A DNA stretch of 64,000 nucleotides. Source: Paenibacillus sp. JJ-100 (GTDB lineage Bacteria; Bacillota; Bacilli; Paenibacillales; Paenibacillaceae). Under the pieces are notes generated by a model. The model was given only the letters and a program-made list of their open reading frames with translations. It had not been told where the DNA came from and searched no databases. The stretch spans positions 62,001 through 126,000 of the forward strand of contig NZ_CAOJCM010000007.1 in NCBI RefSeq assembly GCF_948329825.1. The letters are read 5' to 3'. Of this stretch, positions 25,293-33,779 are shown piece after piece. The stretch's first letter is position 1, and each line of letters begins with the position of its first letter. The position numbers and the translations under genes are program-made.

Positions 25293-26009
25293 ATGTCGAG
25301 TCACCGCTTACTGCTTGTTGAAGATGACCGGTCGATTAGTGAGATGGTTGGCCCCTATTTGGAAAAGGAGGGCTTCGACCTTACCTATGCCTATGACGGT
25401 CTGGAGGCAGAACGTTTGTTCATTGAGGCAAAGCCTGGTTTTGATCTGATTATTCTAGACCTGATGCTGCCACAGCGAAGCGGGATGGATGTCCTCCAAA
25501 CCATTCGCGCCAGTAGTCTAGTACCTGTGCTTATTTTGTCTGCCAAAGATGGAGAGGTGGATAAAGCACTTGGCCTTGGTTTTGGCGCGGATGATTACCT
25601 GAGCAAGCCCTTCTCGCTGATCGAGCTGACTGCCCGTATTAAAGCCTGTATCCGCCGGGCCAATTACACCGTTCAGACTGCGGAAGTAGCGACACAAGAT
25701 CAACGGATCATGATCGGTGAACTTGTGGTGAATATGGAGACATATGAAGTCGAACGTGATGGTCAGCCCATTAAGTTAACATCGAAGGAATTTGGAATTT
25801 TAAAATTATTGGTGACCCATCCTGGCAAAGTGTTCACCAAGGCTCAGATCTATGCTTCGGTCTGGAATGATCACTATTATGGGGACGAGAATATTATTAA
25901 CGTACATATGCGTCGTCTGCGAGAAAAATTGGAAGCCGATCCCTCTGCTCCGCGTTACATTAAGACGTTGTGGGGCATCGGATATAAGCTGGAGGCGGAG
26001 CCGGTATGA
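25293..26009 (+). CDS. OmpR-family response regulator of the bacitracin-type exporter
   Basis: 238 residues: receiver domain with acidic pair EDD (10-12), phosphorylated Asp56 in LIILDLMLP and the LSKPF Lys, then an OmpR/PhoB winged helix from about 135 to the end. Its stop overlaps the kinase start by four bases. The kinase and an ABC transporter of the BcrAB/lantibiotic-immunity type follow, so it probably controls that exporter in response to a peptide or cell-wall antibiotic. GGAGG precedes the start. Confidence 0.92.
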   Translation: MSSHRLLLVEDDRSISEMVGPYLEKEGFDLTYAYDGLEAERLFIEAKPGFDLIILDLMLPQRSGMDVLQTIRASSLVPVLILSAKDGEVDKALGLGFGADDYLSKPFSLIELTARIKACIRRANYTVQTAEVATQDQRIMIGELVVNMETYEVERDGQPIKLTSKEFGILKLLVTHPGKVFTKAQIYASVWNDHYYGDENIINVHMRRLREKLEADPSAPRYIKTLWGIGYKLEAEPV

Positions 26010-26974
26010 TCGTCATGCTTTGGCTGTTTTCTCTGGCTTCAGTGCTGCTGGCATGTGCAGTCATCGGGCTTGGATTAAAGCTTCGTAAACGAAGCGCCCA
26101 CCTGACCTATATCCATGAAAAAGTGTCAAATATATTGGAGCAGGATACCTTCGAGCGCTTGCTGGTATTTGATAGTGATGTGGAGGTGAGCCGGCTGTTA
26201 AACGACATGAATCGGTTACTTGAACATGCACACCTCGTGAAGGCTGACTACATCAACCAGGAAAAGGAGATGCGCAATATGCTCTCCAACATCTCACATG
26301 ATCTGAAAACCCCGCTCACCGTGGTGCTAGGGTACAGTGAAACACTATTGCAGAGTGCTTCCCTGACAGATGCGGAACGGCGAGTAATGATGGAAAAGAT
26401 CCAGGATAAGGCCCAAGAAGTCCAGCGTTTGATCCATTCCTTTTTTGACCTCGCTAGGCTTGAATCCGGAGACCGTGAGCTGGAACTGACCCGTGTAAAT
26501 ATCAGTGAACTGAGCCGGGTCAAAATGCTGTCATTTTACGAATTACTTACGAAGCTGGGACTGCAAGTGGAACTGGAGATCCCGGAGAAGGATGTATATG
26601 TGAGAGCAAACGAAGAGGCGCTCGATCGAGTGCTGGACAATCTGATTACCAATGCGATGAAGTATGGAGCGGACGGCAAAGTGCTCGGCATATCTATCCT
26701 GCATCGGAAAGGGGAACCGGTAACGATCCAAGTGTGGGATCGCGGAAAAGGCATTCCCGAGAAGGAGCACAGCCGTGTCTTTGAACGGATGTATACCCTG
26801 GAGGACTCCCGCAATCGGATGTATCAGGGCAGTGGTCTTGGCCTAACGATCACGAAGCGACTGGTGGAACGCATGGGTGGACGCATAGATGTGCATAGCG
26901 TGCCGCATCAGCGAACCGTATTTTCCTTTTCGCTGGAAGAGATTCTGCATGAAAATGGCTCTCATTTAACTTAA
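26006..26974 (+). CDS. Sensor histidine kinase next to an ABC exporter
   Basis: 322 residues. One N-terminal hydrophobic helix (about 4-26), a short coiled linker, then the HisKA box SNISHDLKTP with His98 and a HATPase domain with DNLITNAMKYG and GSGLGLTITKRL. It has almost no extracellular part, so it probably senses within the membrane or through the transporter, as in BceS-like kinases, although it has one helix instead of two. Coupled with the regulator by an ATGA overlap. Confidence 0.9.
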   Translation: MIVMLWLFSLASVLLACAVIGLGLKLRKRSAHLTYIHEKVSNILEQDTFERLLVFDSDVEVSRLLNDMNRLLEHAHLVKADYINQEKEMRNMLSNISHDLKTPLTVVLGYSETLLQSASLTDAERRVMMEKIQDKAQEVQRLIHSFFDLARLESGDRELELTRVNISELSRVKMLSFYELLTKLGLQVELEIPEKDVYVRANEEALDRVLDNLITNAMKYGADGKVLGISILHRKGEPVTIQVWDRGKGIPEKEHSRVFERMYTLEDSRNRMYQGSGLGLTITKRLVERMGGRIDVHSVPHQRTVFSFSLEEILHENGSHLT

Positions 26975-27069
26975 GGTTTTTGTAAGATTTGATTAATAAA
27001 AAAGCAGACTTTTTTCTTTACAATACAGATATAAGCACCCGAGCAGGGGATGTAAAGGAGAATAGCCAT

Positions 27070-27993
27070 ATGAATTATATTGCACGGACCATAAATCTAA
27101 CCAAGGTATATGAAGGTACAGAAGTTGTATCCGGCGTTAATATGAATATTAAGCAGGGCGAAATTTATGGATTTTTGGGTCCGAACGGGGCAGGGAAAAC
27201 GACATTGATGAAGATGTTAACTAACCTGGTTAAACCTACAGTGGGTGAGATCGAGTTATTTGGTGAGAAGCTTAACCCGAACTCTTATGAGCTACTGAAG
27301 CGTATGGGCAGCATCATTGAATATCCTTTTTTCTATGATAAATTATCCGCTTGGGAGAACTTGGACCTGCACTGCGAGTATATGGGATTTCCTAATAAGC
27401 AGGTCATTGGTAAACATATGGAGATGGTCGGACTGAAGGATGCAGGTAAGAAACCTGTGAAGGATTTCTCGCTGGGAATGAAACAGCGTCTTGGCCTGGC
27501 TCGCGCACTTATAACGACACCGGAGTTATTAATTCTCGATGAGCCGATCAACGGGCTGGACCCGGTCGGTATCAAAGAGATGCGTGATCTCTTCAAACGA
27601 TTAAGCACAGAGTATCGGATTACCTTGCTAATTTCCAGTCACATTCTCGGTGAAGTTGAGCAGATTGCAGATACTATTGGCGTTATTCGCGGCGGTAGAC
27701 TGATCGAAGAAGTCTCCATGGAGAGCATTCGGGGCAGACATACCGATTATATTGAAATACAGGCTGCGGACCCTCGCAAGGCTGCCTATGTTGTGGAGCA
27801 TGTACTGCATCTAAGCAATTACAAGGTGTTTGATGAGCATATGCTCCGCATTTATGATCCGGGTATTATACCTTCTGATCTCAATAGCAAGTTGATCCAG
27901 CACGGTGTTGCTGTGGAGTCGATATCCAAACGTTCGCATTCGTTGGAAGAGCACTTTATGGGACTGATGGAAGGGGATGATGACGTTGCTTAA
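27070..27993 (+). CDS. ABC transporter ATPase, bacitracin/lantibiotic-resistance type (BcrA-like)
   Basis: 307 residues. Walker A GPNGAGKTT, signature SLGMKQRLGLA, Walker B LLILDEPINGLDPVG. The text around PINGLDP and SSHILGEVEQIADTIGVIRGG is characteristic of BcrA/NisF-like immunity ATPases. AAGGAG nine bases before ATG 27070 fixes the start; the frame opens at 26989. The neighbouring permease and upstream two-component system support an antimicrobial-peptide resistance role. Confidence 0.9.
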   Translation: MNYIARTINLTKVYEGTEVVSGVNMNIKQGEIYGFLGPNGAGKTTLMKMLTNLVKPTVGEIELFGEKLNPNSYELLKRMGSIIEYPFFYDKLSAWENLDLHCEYMGFPNKQVIGKHMEMVGLKDAGKKPVKDFSLGMKQRLGLARALITTPELLILDEPINGLDPVGIKEMRDLFKRLSTEYRITLLISSHILGEVEQIADTIGVIRGGRLIEEVSMESIRGRHTDYIEIQAADPRKAAYVVEHVLHLSNYKVFDEHMLRIYDPGIIPSDLNSKLIQHGVAVESISKRSHSLEEHFMGLMEGDDDVA

Positions 27994-28693
27994 ACTCATT
28001 CGACTAGAGTGGCGCAAGCACCGGTTTGCCCGGAATTTCTTAGGTGCAGGTATCGCCATGATCGGCATTCTTCTTTTTCTCATTATGATTGCTTTTCTGG
28101 ATCAGGAAGTGGAGGATTTTGTTTTTCTAGATTATCAAGGTTCATTTATTTTAATTGATACGTTTGCCCGAGCCGTTTTTATTATATTTGCAGGTGTATT
28201 AATATCTAAACTTATTATTAGTGAGTACCGGGACAAAACGATGAATGTTATGTTTACCTACCCCATCAAGCGTCATAAAATTATTGCTGCAAAGCTAATA
28301 TTGGTGTTTGTTTTCACTTTTGCAATGATTATGGTTACGGATATTTTAATGGGGATGCTTCTGCTCGTGGTGAATCAATACTATGGCTTTATCACCGACC
28401 CGCTGGAGAGCAAAGTATTGTGGCAGATGGTGGTCAAATATACGATTAGTTCAATCTCTGCTGCAGCAATGTCTCTGATCCCACTGTTTTTCGGGATGCG
28501 CAAACATTCCGTGACCGCAACGATGGTTGCTTCGGTTTTGCTTGTATTCATTGTGTGCTCGGGTTTCAGCGGTTCCAATGGTCCGACCATGTCGGTAAAT
28601 AGTATCATTATTATTCCGTTAACCTTGGGAGCAGTGGGCCTATGGATTGCAGCACTTTCTATGGTAAGGCTGGAGACCAAAGATCTGAATTAA
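27980..28693 (+). CDS. ABC-2 permease partner of the BcrA-like ATPase
   Basis: A 237-residue membrane protein with six hydrophobic segments and the pattern EYRDKTMNVMFTYPIKRHKIIAAKL of ABC-2 lantibiotic-immunity permeases. It overlaps the ATPase gene by 14 bases. ATG 27977, ATG 27980 and TTG 27986 are all possible starts; GGAAGGGG at about 27969-27976 makes 27980 or 27986 more likely than 27977. It forms the exporter with the upstream ATPase. Confidence 0.85.
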   Translation: MTLLKLIRLEWRKHRFARNFLGAGIAMIGILLFLIMIAFLDQEVEDFVFLDYQGSFILIDTFARAVFIIFAGVLISKLIISEYRDKTMNVMFTYPIKRHKIIAAKLILVFVFTFAMIMVTDILMGMLLLVVNQYYGFITDPLESKVLWQMVVKYTISSISAAAMSLIPLFFGMRKHSVTATMVASVLLVFIVCSGFSGSNGPTMSVNSIIIIPLTLGAVGLWIAALSMVRLETKDLN

Positions 28694-28809
28694 ACAGCTG
28701 TTCTTTTCTAATGAAAACCTTGCTCCGCATGGGCTGACATGCCATTGACATCCGCACGTACAAGGGATAGGATAATGTCAACTGAAACACGAAGGAGATT
28801 AGAACGACC

Positions 28810-29622
28810 ATGACGATTCCCAAAACATTGACCATCGCGGGTTCAGATACGAGCGGCGGTGCAGGTATTCAAGCGGATTTGAAAACCTTCCAGGAACTAG
28901 GTGTATATGGAATGACCGTATTGACGACGGTTGTTGCGATGGAACCTGAAACATGGGATCACCAAGTCTATCCTGTAGATTTGAATGTAGTCGAAGCACA
29001 GCTTCGCACCGTTCTGGACGGAATTGGTTTCGATGCTATGAAGACAGGCATGCTTGGTTCAGTTGATATTATTGAGCTTGTTGCAAAACATATTCGCCGT
29101 CGTGGACTGCCGCAGATCGTTATCGATCCGGTTATGGTCTGCAAAGGTACAGATGAAGTATTGCAGCCGGAAAACACGGAAGCAATGATCGAATTTTTGC
29201 TACCAGGTGCTGATCTGGTGACACCAAACCTGTTTGAAGCTTCCCAGCTCGCGAAGAGTGGTCCGATTCGTTCCAAGGAACAGATGGAATCTGCTGCAGC
29301 CACCATTCATGCGCATGGTGCTAAGCATGTCCTGATCAAAGATCGTGGTGTAATTAACCCGGGTAAAGCGATGGATTTGCTCTATGACGGGAAAAATTAT
29401 GATTGGTTCGAGGCTGATGTGGTCGGCTCAGGGTACACCCATGGTGCAGGATGTACAACATCCGCTGCGGTTACGGCTGGTTTGGCTCGTGGCTTGTCTG
29501 TAAAAGAGGCTGTGCGTGAAGGGAAAGCTTTTGTGACCAAAGCGATTGCCGGCGGCTTTCCGTTGAACCGTTTCGTTGGTCCGACGTTGCATATTGCACA
29601 CCGTTTAGAACATCAACGTTAA
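28810..29622 (+). CDS. pdxK: Pyridoxine/pyridoxal kinase (PdxK, ThiD-related)
   Basis: 270 residues, ribokinase fold. IAGSDTSGGAGIQADLKT at the N-terminus is the ThiD/PdxK substrate signature, and GSGYTHGAGCTTSAAV (about 207-222) carries the anion hole and catalytic region. In Bacilli this form of the enzyme (ThiD-like PdxK) phosphorylates pyridoxine, pyridoxal and also hydroxymethylpyrimidine. A ThiD role cannot be excluded, but no other thiamine genes are near. Single gene. Confidence 0.88.
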   Translation: MTIPKTLTIAGSDTSGGAGIQADLKTFQELGVYGMTVLTTVVAMEPETWDHQVYPVDLNVVEAQLRTVLDGIGFDAMKTGMLGSVDIIELVAKHIRRRGLPQIVIDPVMVCKGTDEVLQPENTEAMIEFLLPGADLVTPNLFEASQLAKSGPIRSKEQMESAAATIHAHGAKHVLIKDRGVINPGKAMDLLYDGKNYDWFEADVVGSGYTHGAGCTTSAAVTAGLARGLSVKEAVREGKAFVTKAIAGGFPLNRFVGPTLHIAHRLEHQR

Positions 29623-29710
29623 TACATGGGGTGAGATGCAGGGCATCCGTCAACGACAGATCCCGCATCTTAGCGAATGATCTGGATAAGTACATTCCTA
29701 TATCATCTAG

Positions 29711-29755
29711 AAGCGGTCAACAAACAGCGCCTGGCTTGTTGGCTGCTTCTTTTTT
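29711..29755 (+). terminator. Intrinsic terminator after pdxK
   Basis: A 13-bp stem (29711-29723 with 29736-29748; two wobble pairs) is followed by CTTTTTTG. It lies about 90 bases after the stop. Confidence 0.8.
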
Positions 29756-29914
29756 GTGCCCTTTTAAAAGGAAATAGTAACTTTTGGTATATGCCAATCG
29801 TATATAAGATGAAGCAACTCTCAAACAAACTGGATTAATATGGATTTATTCGGACACATGAACGACACATGAAACAGATATGTTATTTTTAGAAATGAAG
29901 AAGGAGAGTCGGTC

Positions 29915-30595
29915 ATGATCAGAACCGTGCTTCTGGTAGAAGATGAAAGCCGCATTCGTGAGATAGTGGCCGATTATTTTATAAAAGAACAATGGAATGT
30001 CATTGAAGCCGAAAATGGGGTACAGGCGTTAGAGCAACTGGCTGTGCATCAGGTAGATCTGGTCATTCTGGATGTATTGATGCCTGAAATGGATGGATGG
30101 ACATTATGCGGTCATATTCGTTCCACTTCCACCGTACCTATTATCATGCTCACGGCAAAGTCTGAGGATGATGATAAGATTCACGGGTTTCAATTAGGTG
30201 TGGATGATTATGTTACCAAACCGTTCAGTCCGCGAGTTCTGGTTGCTCGGGCTGAAACGTTGATGAAACGAGTAGAAGGTGCAATTGGAAGAGACCAAAG
30301 TGTGATTCGTTTTGGCGAACTTACGCTTGATCCTTGGGCTAGACGGCTGGAAAGAAGCGGGGCTGAAGTGGAGCTTGCACCCAAAGAATATGATCTGCTT
30401 CTCTACCTTGCTCGAAATGCGGATATCGTCTTATCCCGAGAAGCGATATTAAACCGGGTATGGGGATTTGATTTTGAAGGTGATTCTCGTGTGGTGGATA
30501 CCCATATCAAAAAGCTACGCAGTAAACTGGGGGAAGAAGCGAAGTGCATTCGCACCGTCATTGGTACAGGATATCGTTTTGAGGCGGAAATATGA
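29915..30595 (+). CDS. OmpR-family response regulator preceding a kinase-pssA-dedA operon
   Basis: 226 residues: acidic pair EDE at 9-11, phosphorylated Asp53 in LVILDVLMP, Lys in VTKPFSP, and a winged-helix output domain ending GTGYRFEAEI. The stop overlaps the kinase start. GGAGAG precedes the ATG. Its closest neighbours are phospholipid and DedA genes, so it may control membrane lipid or carrier-lipid homeostasis. Confidence 0.92.
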   Translation: MIRTVLLVEDESRIREIVADYFIKEQWNVIEAENGVQALEQLAVHQVDLVILDVLMPEMDGWTLCGHIRSTSTVPIIMLTAKSEDDDKIHGFQLGVDDYVTKPFSPRVLVARAETLMKRVEGAIGRDQSVIRFGELTLDPWARRLERSGAEVELAPKEYDLLLYLARNADIVLSREAILNRVWGFDFEGDSRVVDTHIKKLRSKLGEEAKCIRTVIGTGYRFEAEI

Positions 30596-32355
30596 GAAGA
30601 AATGGCGTAACAATGAAACTGTTTCTGGTCATGGCCGGATTCCTGCTTTTGTTGTACGGAACAACAATGCTTGCCCAACTGATCTGGTTCCCCGATTTCT
30701 ATCAGCATCAGAAAATTACGAGTATAAAAAAGAAATTGTCCAAGTTTGAAGAACACTATTCTGCGAATCACTGGAGTGATTTGCAGCTTGCCAAGGAAAC
30801 AGGTAGTTTTATGCGTCAAAATCAGTCACATCTCGTCATTTTGACTAATACGGGTAAGCTGGTGGATGATCCATTCCATATTACACTTCTTCAAGAGAAT
30901 GGCAAACGCGTGAAAGTATCCCTTTCTCTCTTTATAAATAGTGAGAACGCAGGCTGGATCAGGTCAAATCTGAAATTCGGGCAAAAGCTCACCGTGAAAG
31001 GTCCCTCCAGTGACTTGGATCAATCAGAACCTATGGTGTATCCATTTAAGATTCAGGATACGAATTCCACCGCATGGGGGACGGAGACATTTCAGGAATC
31101 GTTGCTTCCTGTGCAGGAATGGACCGGGGTATTAACGGAGGTTGTGCTTCCAGATCTTGCAACCTGGAGTCAGAGACAAGGATTGCTTGTCCAGGCTCTG
31201 GAGAGTCGATTCCCATTGTCAGAAGAAGACCATCAGACGTTGGCGAATGGGAAAATGATCAACGAAGAATGGACGGACAGCTGGAGCGGTGTTCGAAATG
31301 TGATTACTATTGTTCCGGTACAACGTGCCGGTGCGGAGCAACAGTTGATTTTCTCACTTACCTCGTTGCAGGAGATGCGAGAGGCGAATGAAGCTACTCG
31401 TTTATTCTATGGATACTTCGGTATGGGTGCATTTGTGCTGATTCTGTTGCTCACGTTGCTCTTGTCCCGCATTATAACTAAGCCGCTATTAACGTTGAAT
31501 CACGTGGCCAAGAAGATGTCGACCCTTGATTTCACAGTGAAATCACCGATTCGACGCAAGGATGAGATCGGCAGTCTTTCTGACAGTTTGAATGCTCTGT
31601 CGGGTACACTTGGTCAGACCCTGGAGGAACTCAAGCAAGCCAATGAACAGATGCGTAAGGATATGGAACTGAAGCAGCAGATTGAACAACGACAGCGTAA
31701 ATTTTTTGCGGATGCTTCTCATGAACTCAAGACGCCAATCAGTATTATTAAGGGATATTCTGAAGGGTTAAAAGACGGCGTGAGTGAAAACAAGCGAGAA
31801 CGCTACATTGAAGTGATTGTAGACGAAGCCATCAAGATGGAGAAGATGGTCGAAGAAATGCTTGATCTCGTCCGACTTGAGTCTGCTGCGATTCAACTGA
31901 ATACAGAAGCGATTGCTCTCGCGGACATGATCGAGGATATTGCTGGGCGTCTAGGGCCTCAGCTGAAAGATAAAGGACTTGAAGTAGTGCTTGTGTCCAC
32001 AACGGAGCAGACCATTGAAGGAGACCGAAGCAAGCTGGAGCAAGTATTTTACAATATTATGATGAATGCTATACGTCATGCGATTCCGCAAACCGATATA
32101 ATGATTGAGATTAGTAGGCACGACGGTTGTGTTCATGTCACCATTGAGAATAAAGGCGAACACATTGCGGAAGAAGAACGACAGTATATATGGGAGAGGT
32201 TCTACCGTGTAGAGCGCTCGCGCAATCGCAAAATGGGAGGGAATGGGCTCGGCCTGGCCATTGCGAAGCAGATTCTGGATCTGCACGGGTGCGGTTATGG
32301 GGTGGAGAATACACCGGGTGGCGTACGCTTTTACATTACATTTCCTAAAGCCTAG
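30592..32355 (+). CDS. HAMP-containing sensor histidine kinase
   Basis: 587 residues. One helix at about 7-25, a large extracellular sensor domain (about 30-270), a second helix at about 275-300, then HAMP (to about 350), HisKA with His377 in FFADASHELKTP, and a HATPase domain ending with GGNGLGLAIAKQIL. The ATG overlaps the stop of the regulator (ATGA). The 240-residue outer domain shows no family I can name. The 21-base gap to pssA suggests a single transcript with the lipid genes. Confidence 0.92.
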   Translation: MRRNGVTMKLFLVMAGFLLLLYGTTMLAQLIWFPDFYQHQKITSIKKKLSKFEEHYSANHWSDLQLAKETGSFMRQNQSHLVILTNTGKLVDDPFHITLLQENGKRVKVSLSLFINSENAGWIRSNLKFGQKLTVKGPSSDLDQSEPMVYPFKIQDTNSTAWGTETFQESLLPVQEWTGVLTEVVLPDLATWSQRQGLLVQALESRFPLSEEDHQTLANGKMINEEWTDSWSGVRNVITIVPVQRAGAEQQLIFSLTSLQEMREANEATRLFYGYFGMGAFVLILLLTLLLSRIITKPLLTLNHVAKKMSTLDFTVKSPIRRKDEIGSLSDSLNALSGTLGQTLEELKQANEQMRKDMELKQQIEQRQRKFFADASHELKTPISIIKGYSEGLKDGVSENKRERYIEVIVDEAIKMEKMVEEMLDLVRLESAAIQLNTEAIALADMIEDIAGRLGPQLKDKGLEVVLVSTTEQTIEGDRSKLEQVFYNIMMNAIRHAIPQTDIMIEISRHDGCVHVTIENKGEHIAEEERQYIWERFYRVERSRNRKMGGNGLGLAIAKQILDLHGCGYGVENTPGGVRFYITFPKA

Positions 32356-32376
32356 TATGAAAGGAAGTTAAATCTT

Positions 32377-32922
32377 ATGAAGTCTTTACCATCCATTTTA
32401 ACGTTGGGGAATTTGAGTTCGGGGATGCTTGCGGTCATTATGGCGATTCATGGGGAGTTTGCCTTGGCTGTGACAATGATATGGGTAGCGATGTTTTTTG
32501 ATCTATTTGATGGATATGCGGCACGGAAGCTCCATTGCGAAGGAGAATTTGGCAAGGCGCTGGATTCACTAGCCGATGTGGTTTCCTTCGGTACGGCTCC
32601 TGTGCTGATTTTGTACCTCAATTCGATGACTGAGGTGGGCATGCTGGGTATGACTCTGACAGCACTGTTCCCAGTGTGCGGGGCTCTCCGTCTGGCGCGT
32701 TATAACTGTCAGAAAACATCAGTGAGTGGTTTTGTCGGTATGCCGATTACTTTTGCGGGTGGACTCATGTCCTTCTTCGCATTATGGAGCCCTTATTTTA
32801 ATCATGCTGTAGCCTATCTTGTTATTGTTGTATTATCCGGTCTCATGGTGAGTCAAATCCGTTTCCCTTCACTGAAACAAATCTTGCCTTCTCATGAGAA
32901 GGATATCGTGGAACCGAAATAA
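32377..32922 (+). CDS. pssA: CDP-diacylglycerol-serine O-phosphatidyltransferase
   Basis: A 181-residue membrane enzyme. The CDP-alcohol phosphotransferase motif D-G-x2-A-R-x8-G-x3-D-x3-D is complete, running from DGYAAR to DSLAD (about 47-69). It makes phosphatidylserine, the precursor of phosphatidylethanolamine. No psd gene follows; instead a DedA gene lies 13 bases downstream. Some relatives use other alcohols, but the length and LTLGNLSSGM start fit PssA. Confidence 0.88.
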   Translation: MKSLPSILTLGNLSSGMLAVIMAIHGEFALAVTMIWVAMFFDLFDGYAARKLHCEGEFGKALDSLADVVSFGTAPVLILYLNSMTEVGMLGMTLTALFPVCGALRLARYNCQKTSVSGFVGMPITFAGGLMSFFALWSPYFNHAVAYLVIVVLSGLMVSQIRFPSLKQILPSHEKDIVEPK

Positions 32923-32935
32923 GGAGCGAGTCAGT

Positions 32936-33421
32936 ATGGAATTAGCTAAAGAAGTTATTAGTCAGTATGGATATTTTGCTATTTACGGATTACTCGCTCT
33001 TGGTGTTGTTGGAATGCCCATTCCGGATGAGGTGTTGATGACCTTTGTCGGTTATCTTGCCTCCATCTCGGTTCTGAATTATTGTGTGTCTATTGTTGTA
33101 TGCTTTGGCGGGGCATTTACGGGAGGACTACTAAGTTATACGATCGGCAGAAAAGCGGGAAGGCCCCTTTTTAACAAATATGGCAAATGGATCGGTATAA
33201 ATGCCAAACGATTCAGTAGGGTGGAGTCGTGGTTTATGAAATATGGATCGTGGTCTATTATCCTCGGTTACTTCATTCCAGGTGTTCGTAATCTGATGTG
33301 TTGTTTCTCGGGTATGAGTCGCATGGCGATGAGCAGATACATTCTTGTTTCAGGCATCGGCGCTTTTGTCTGGTGTGTTGTGTTTATCTCGATTGGGTTC
33401 TATGTGGGGGTATTAACCTAG
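32936..33421 (+). CDS. DedA-family membrane protein (VTT domain)
   Basis: 161 residues from ATG 32936 (AAGGAG upstream; the frame opens at 32894 inside pssA). It contains the DedA features MPIPDEVLM near residue 27, a glycine-rich reentrant region (FGGAFTGGLLSYTIGRKAG), and GYFIPGVRNLMCCFSGMSRM (about 110-129). DedA proteins recycle undecaprenyl phosphate or move phospholipids across the membrane. Last gene of the two-component-pssA operon. Confidence 0.88.
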   Translation: MELAKEVISQYGYFAIYGLLALGVVGMPIPDEVLMTFVGYLASISVLNYCVSIVVCFGGAFTGGLLSYTIGRKAGRPLFNKYGKWIGINAKRFSRVESWFMKYGSWSIILGYFIPGVRNLMCCFSGMSRMAMSRYILVSGIGAFVWCVVFISIGFYVGVLT

Positions 33422-33483
33422 AGGGGGACAACCTTCAAGCAGGCAATAAACTCAGGAAAACTGAATAATACAACTTGAAATTG

Positions 33484-33517
33484 AAGACCTCTTTGTTTGT
33501 AAGGTGGTCTTTTTTTG
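33484..33517 (+). terminator. Intrinsic terminator of the pssA-dedA operon
   Basis: AAGACC (33484-33489) pairs with GGTCTT (33506-33511) and is followed by a T-run to 33517. Confidence 0.75.
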
Positions 33518-33613
33518 CTGTGTCTAGGAGATTAGAGCCAAATAGGAAAAACTATCATTCTAACTTTCTGATGTTCGCTTACAGTTATGTATACGAGAGT
33601 TGATCCGCCTGAT

Positions 33614-33684
33614 GTCTGATATGCTAACGATCCCAGAGCATGACCGGCATGGGGCTCCCTGAGATCGTTAGTCAACATACAGAC
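33614..33684. repeat. Long imperfect inverted repeat in the dedA-antiporter gap
   Basis: CTAACGATC (33624-33632) pairs perfectly with GATCGTTAG (33663-33671). Outside it, GTCTG-A-TATG (33614-33623) pairs with CATACAGAC (33676-33684) except for one bulge and four loop bases. No T-run follows on either strand, so it is not an ordinary terminator. The 358-base gap (33422-33779) holds this element and the terminator at 33484, and no gene that I can support. Confidence 0.55.
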
Positions 33685-33779
33685 GCATTTATATATTCAT
33701 TTTCATTTATCACATGTTTGTATAAACGTAGGTTTGATATTGTACGAGTTGATGTGAACGCACCTTCATCTCACCTGTT

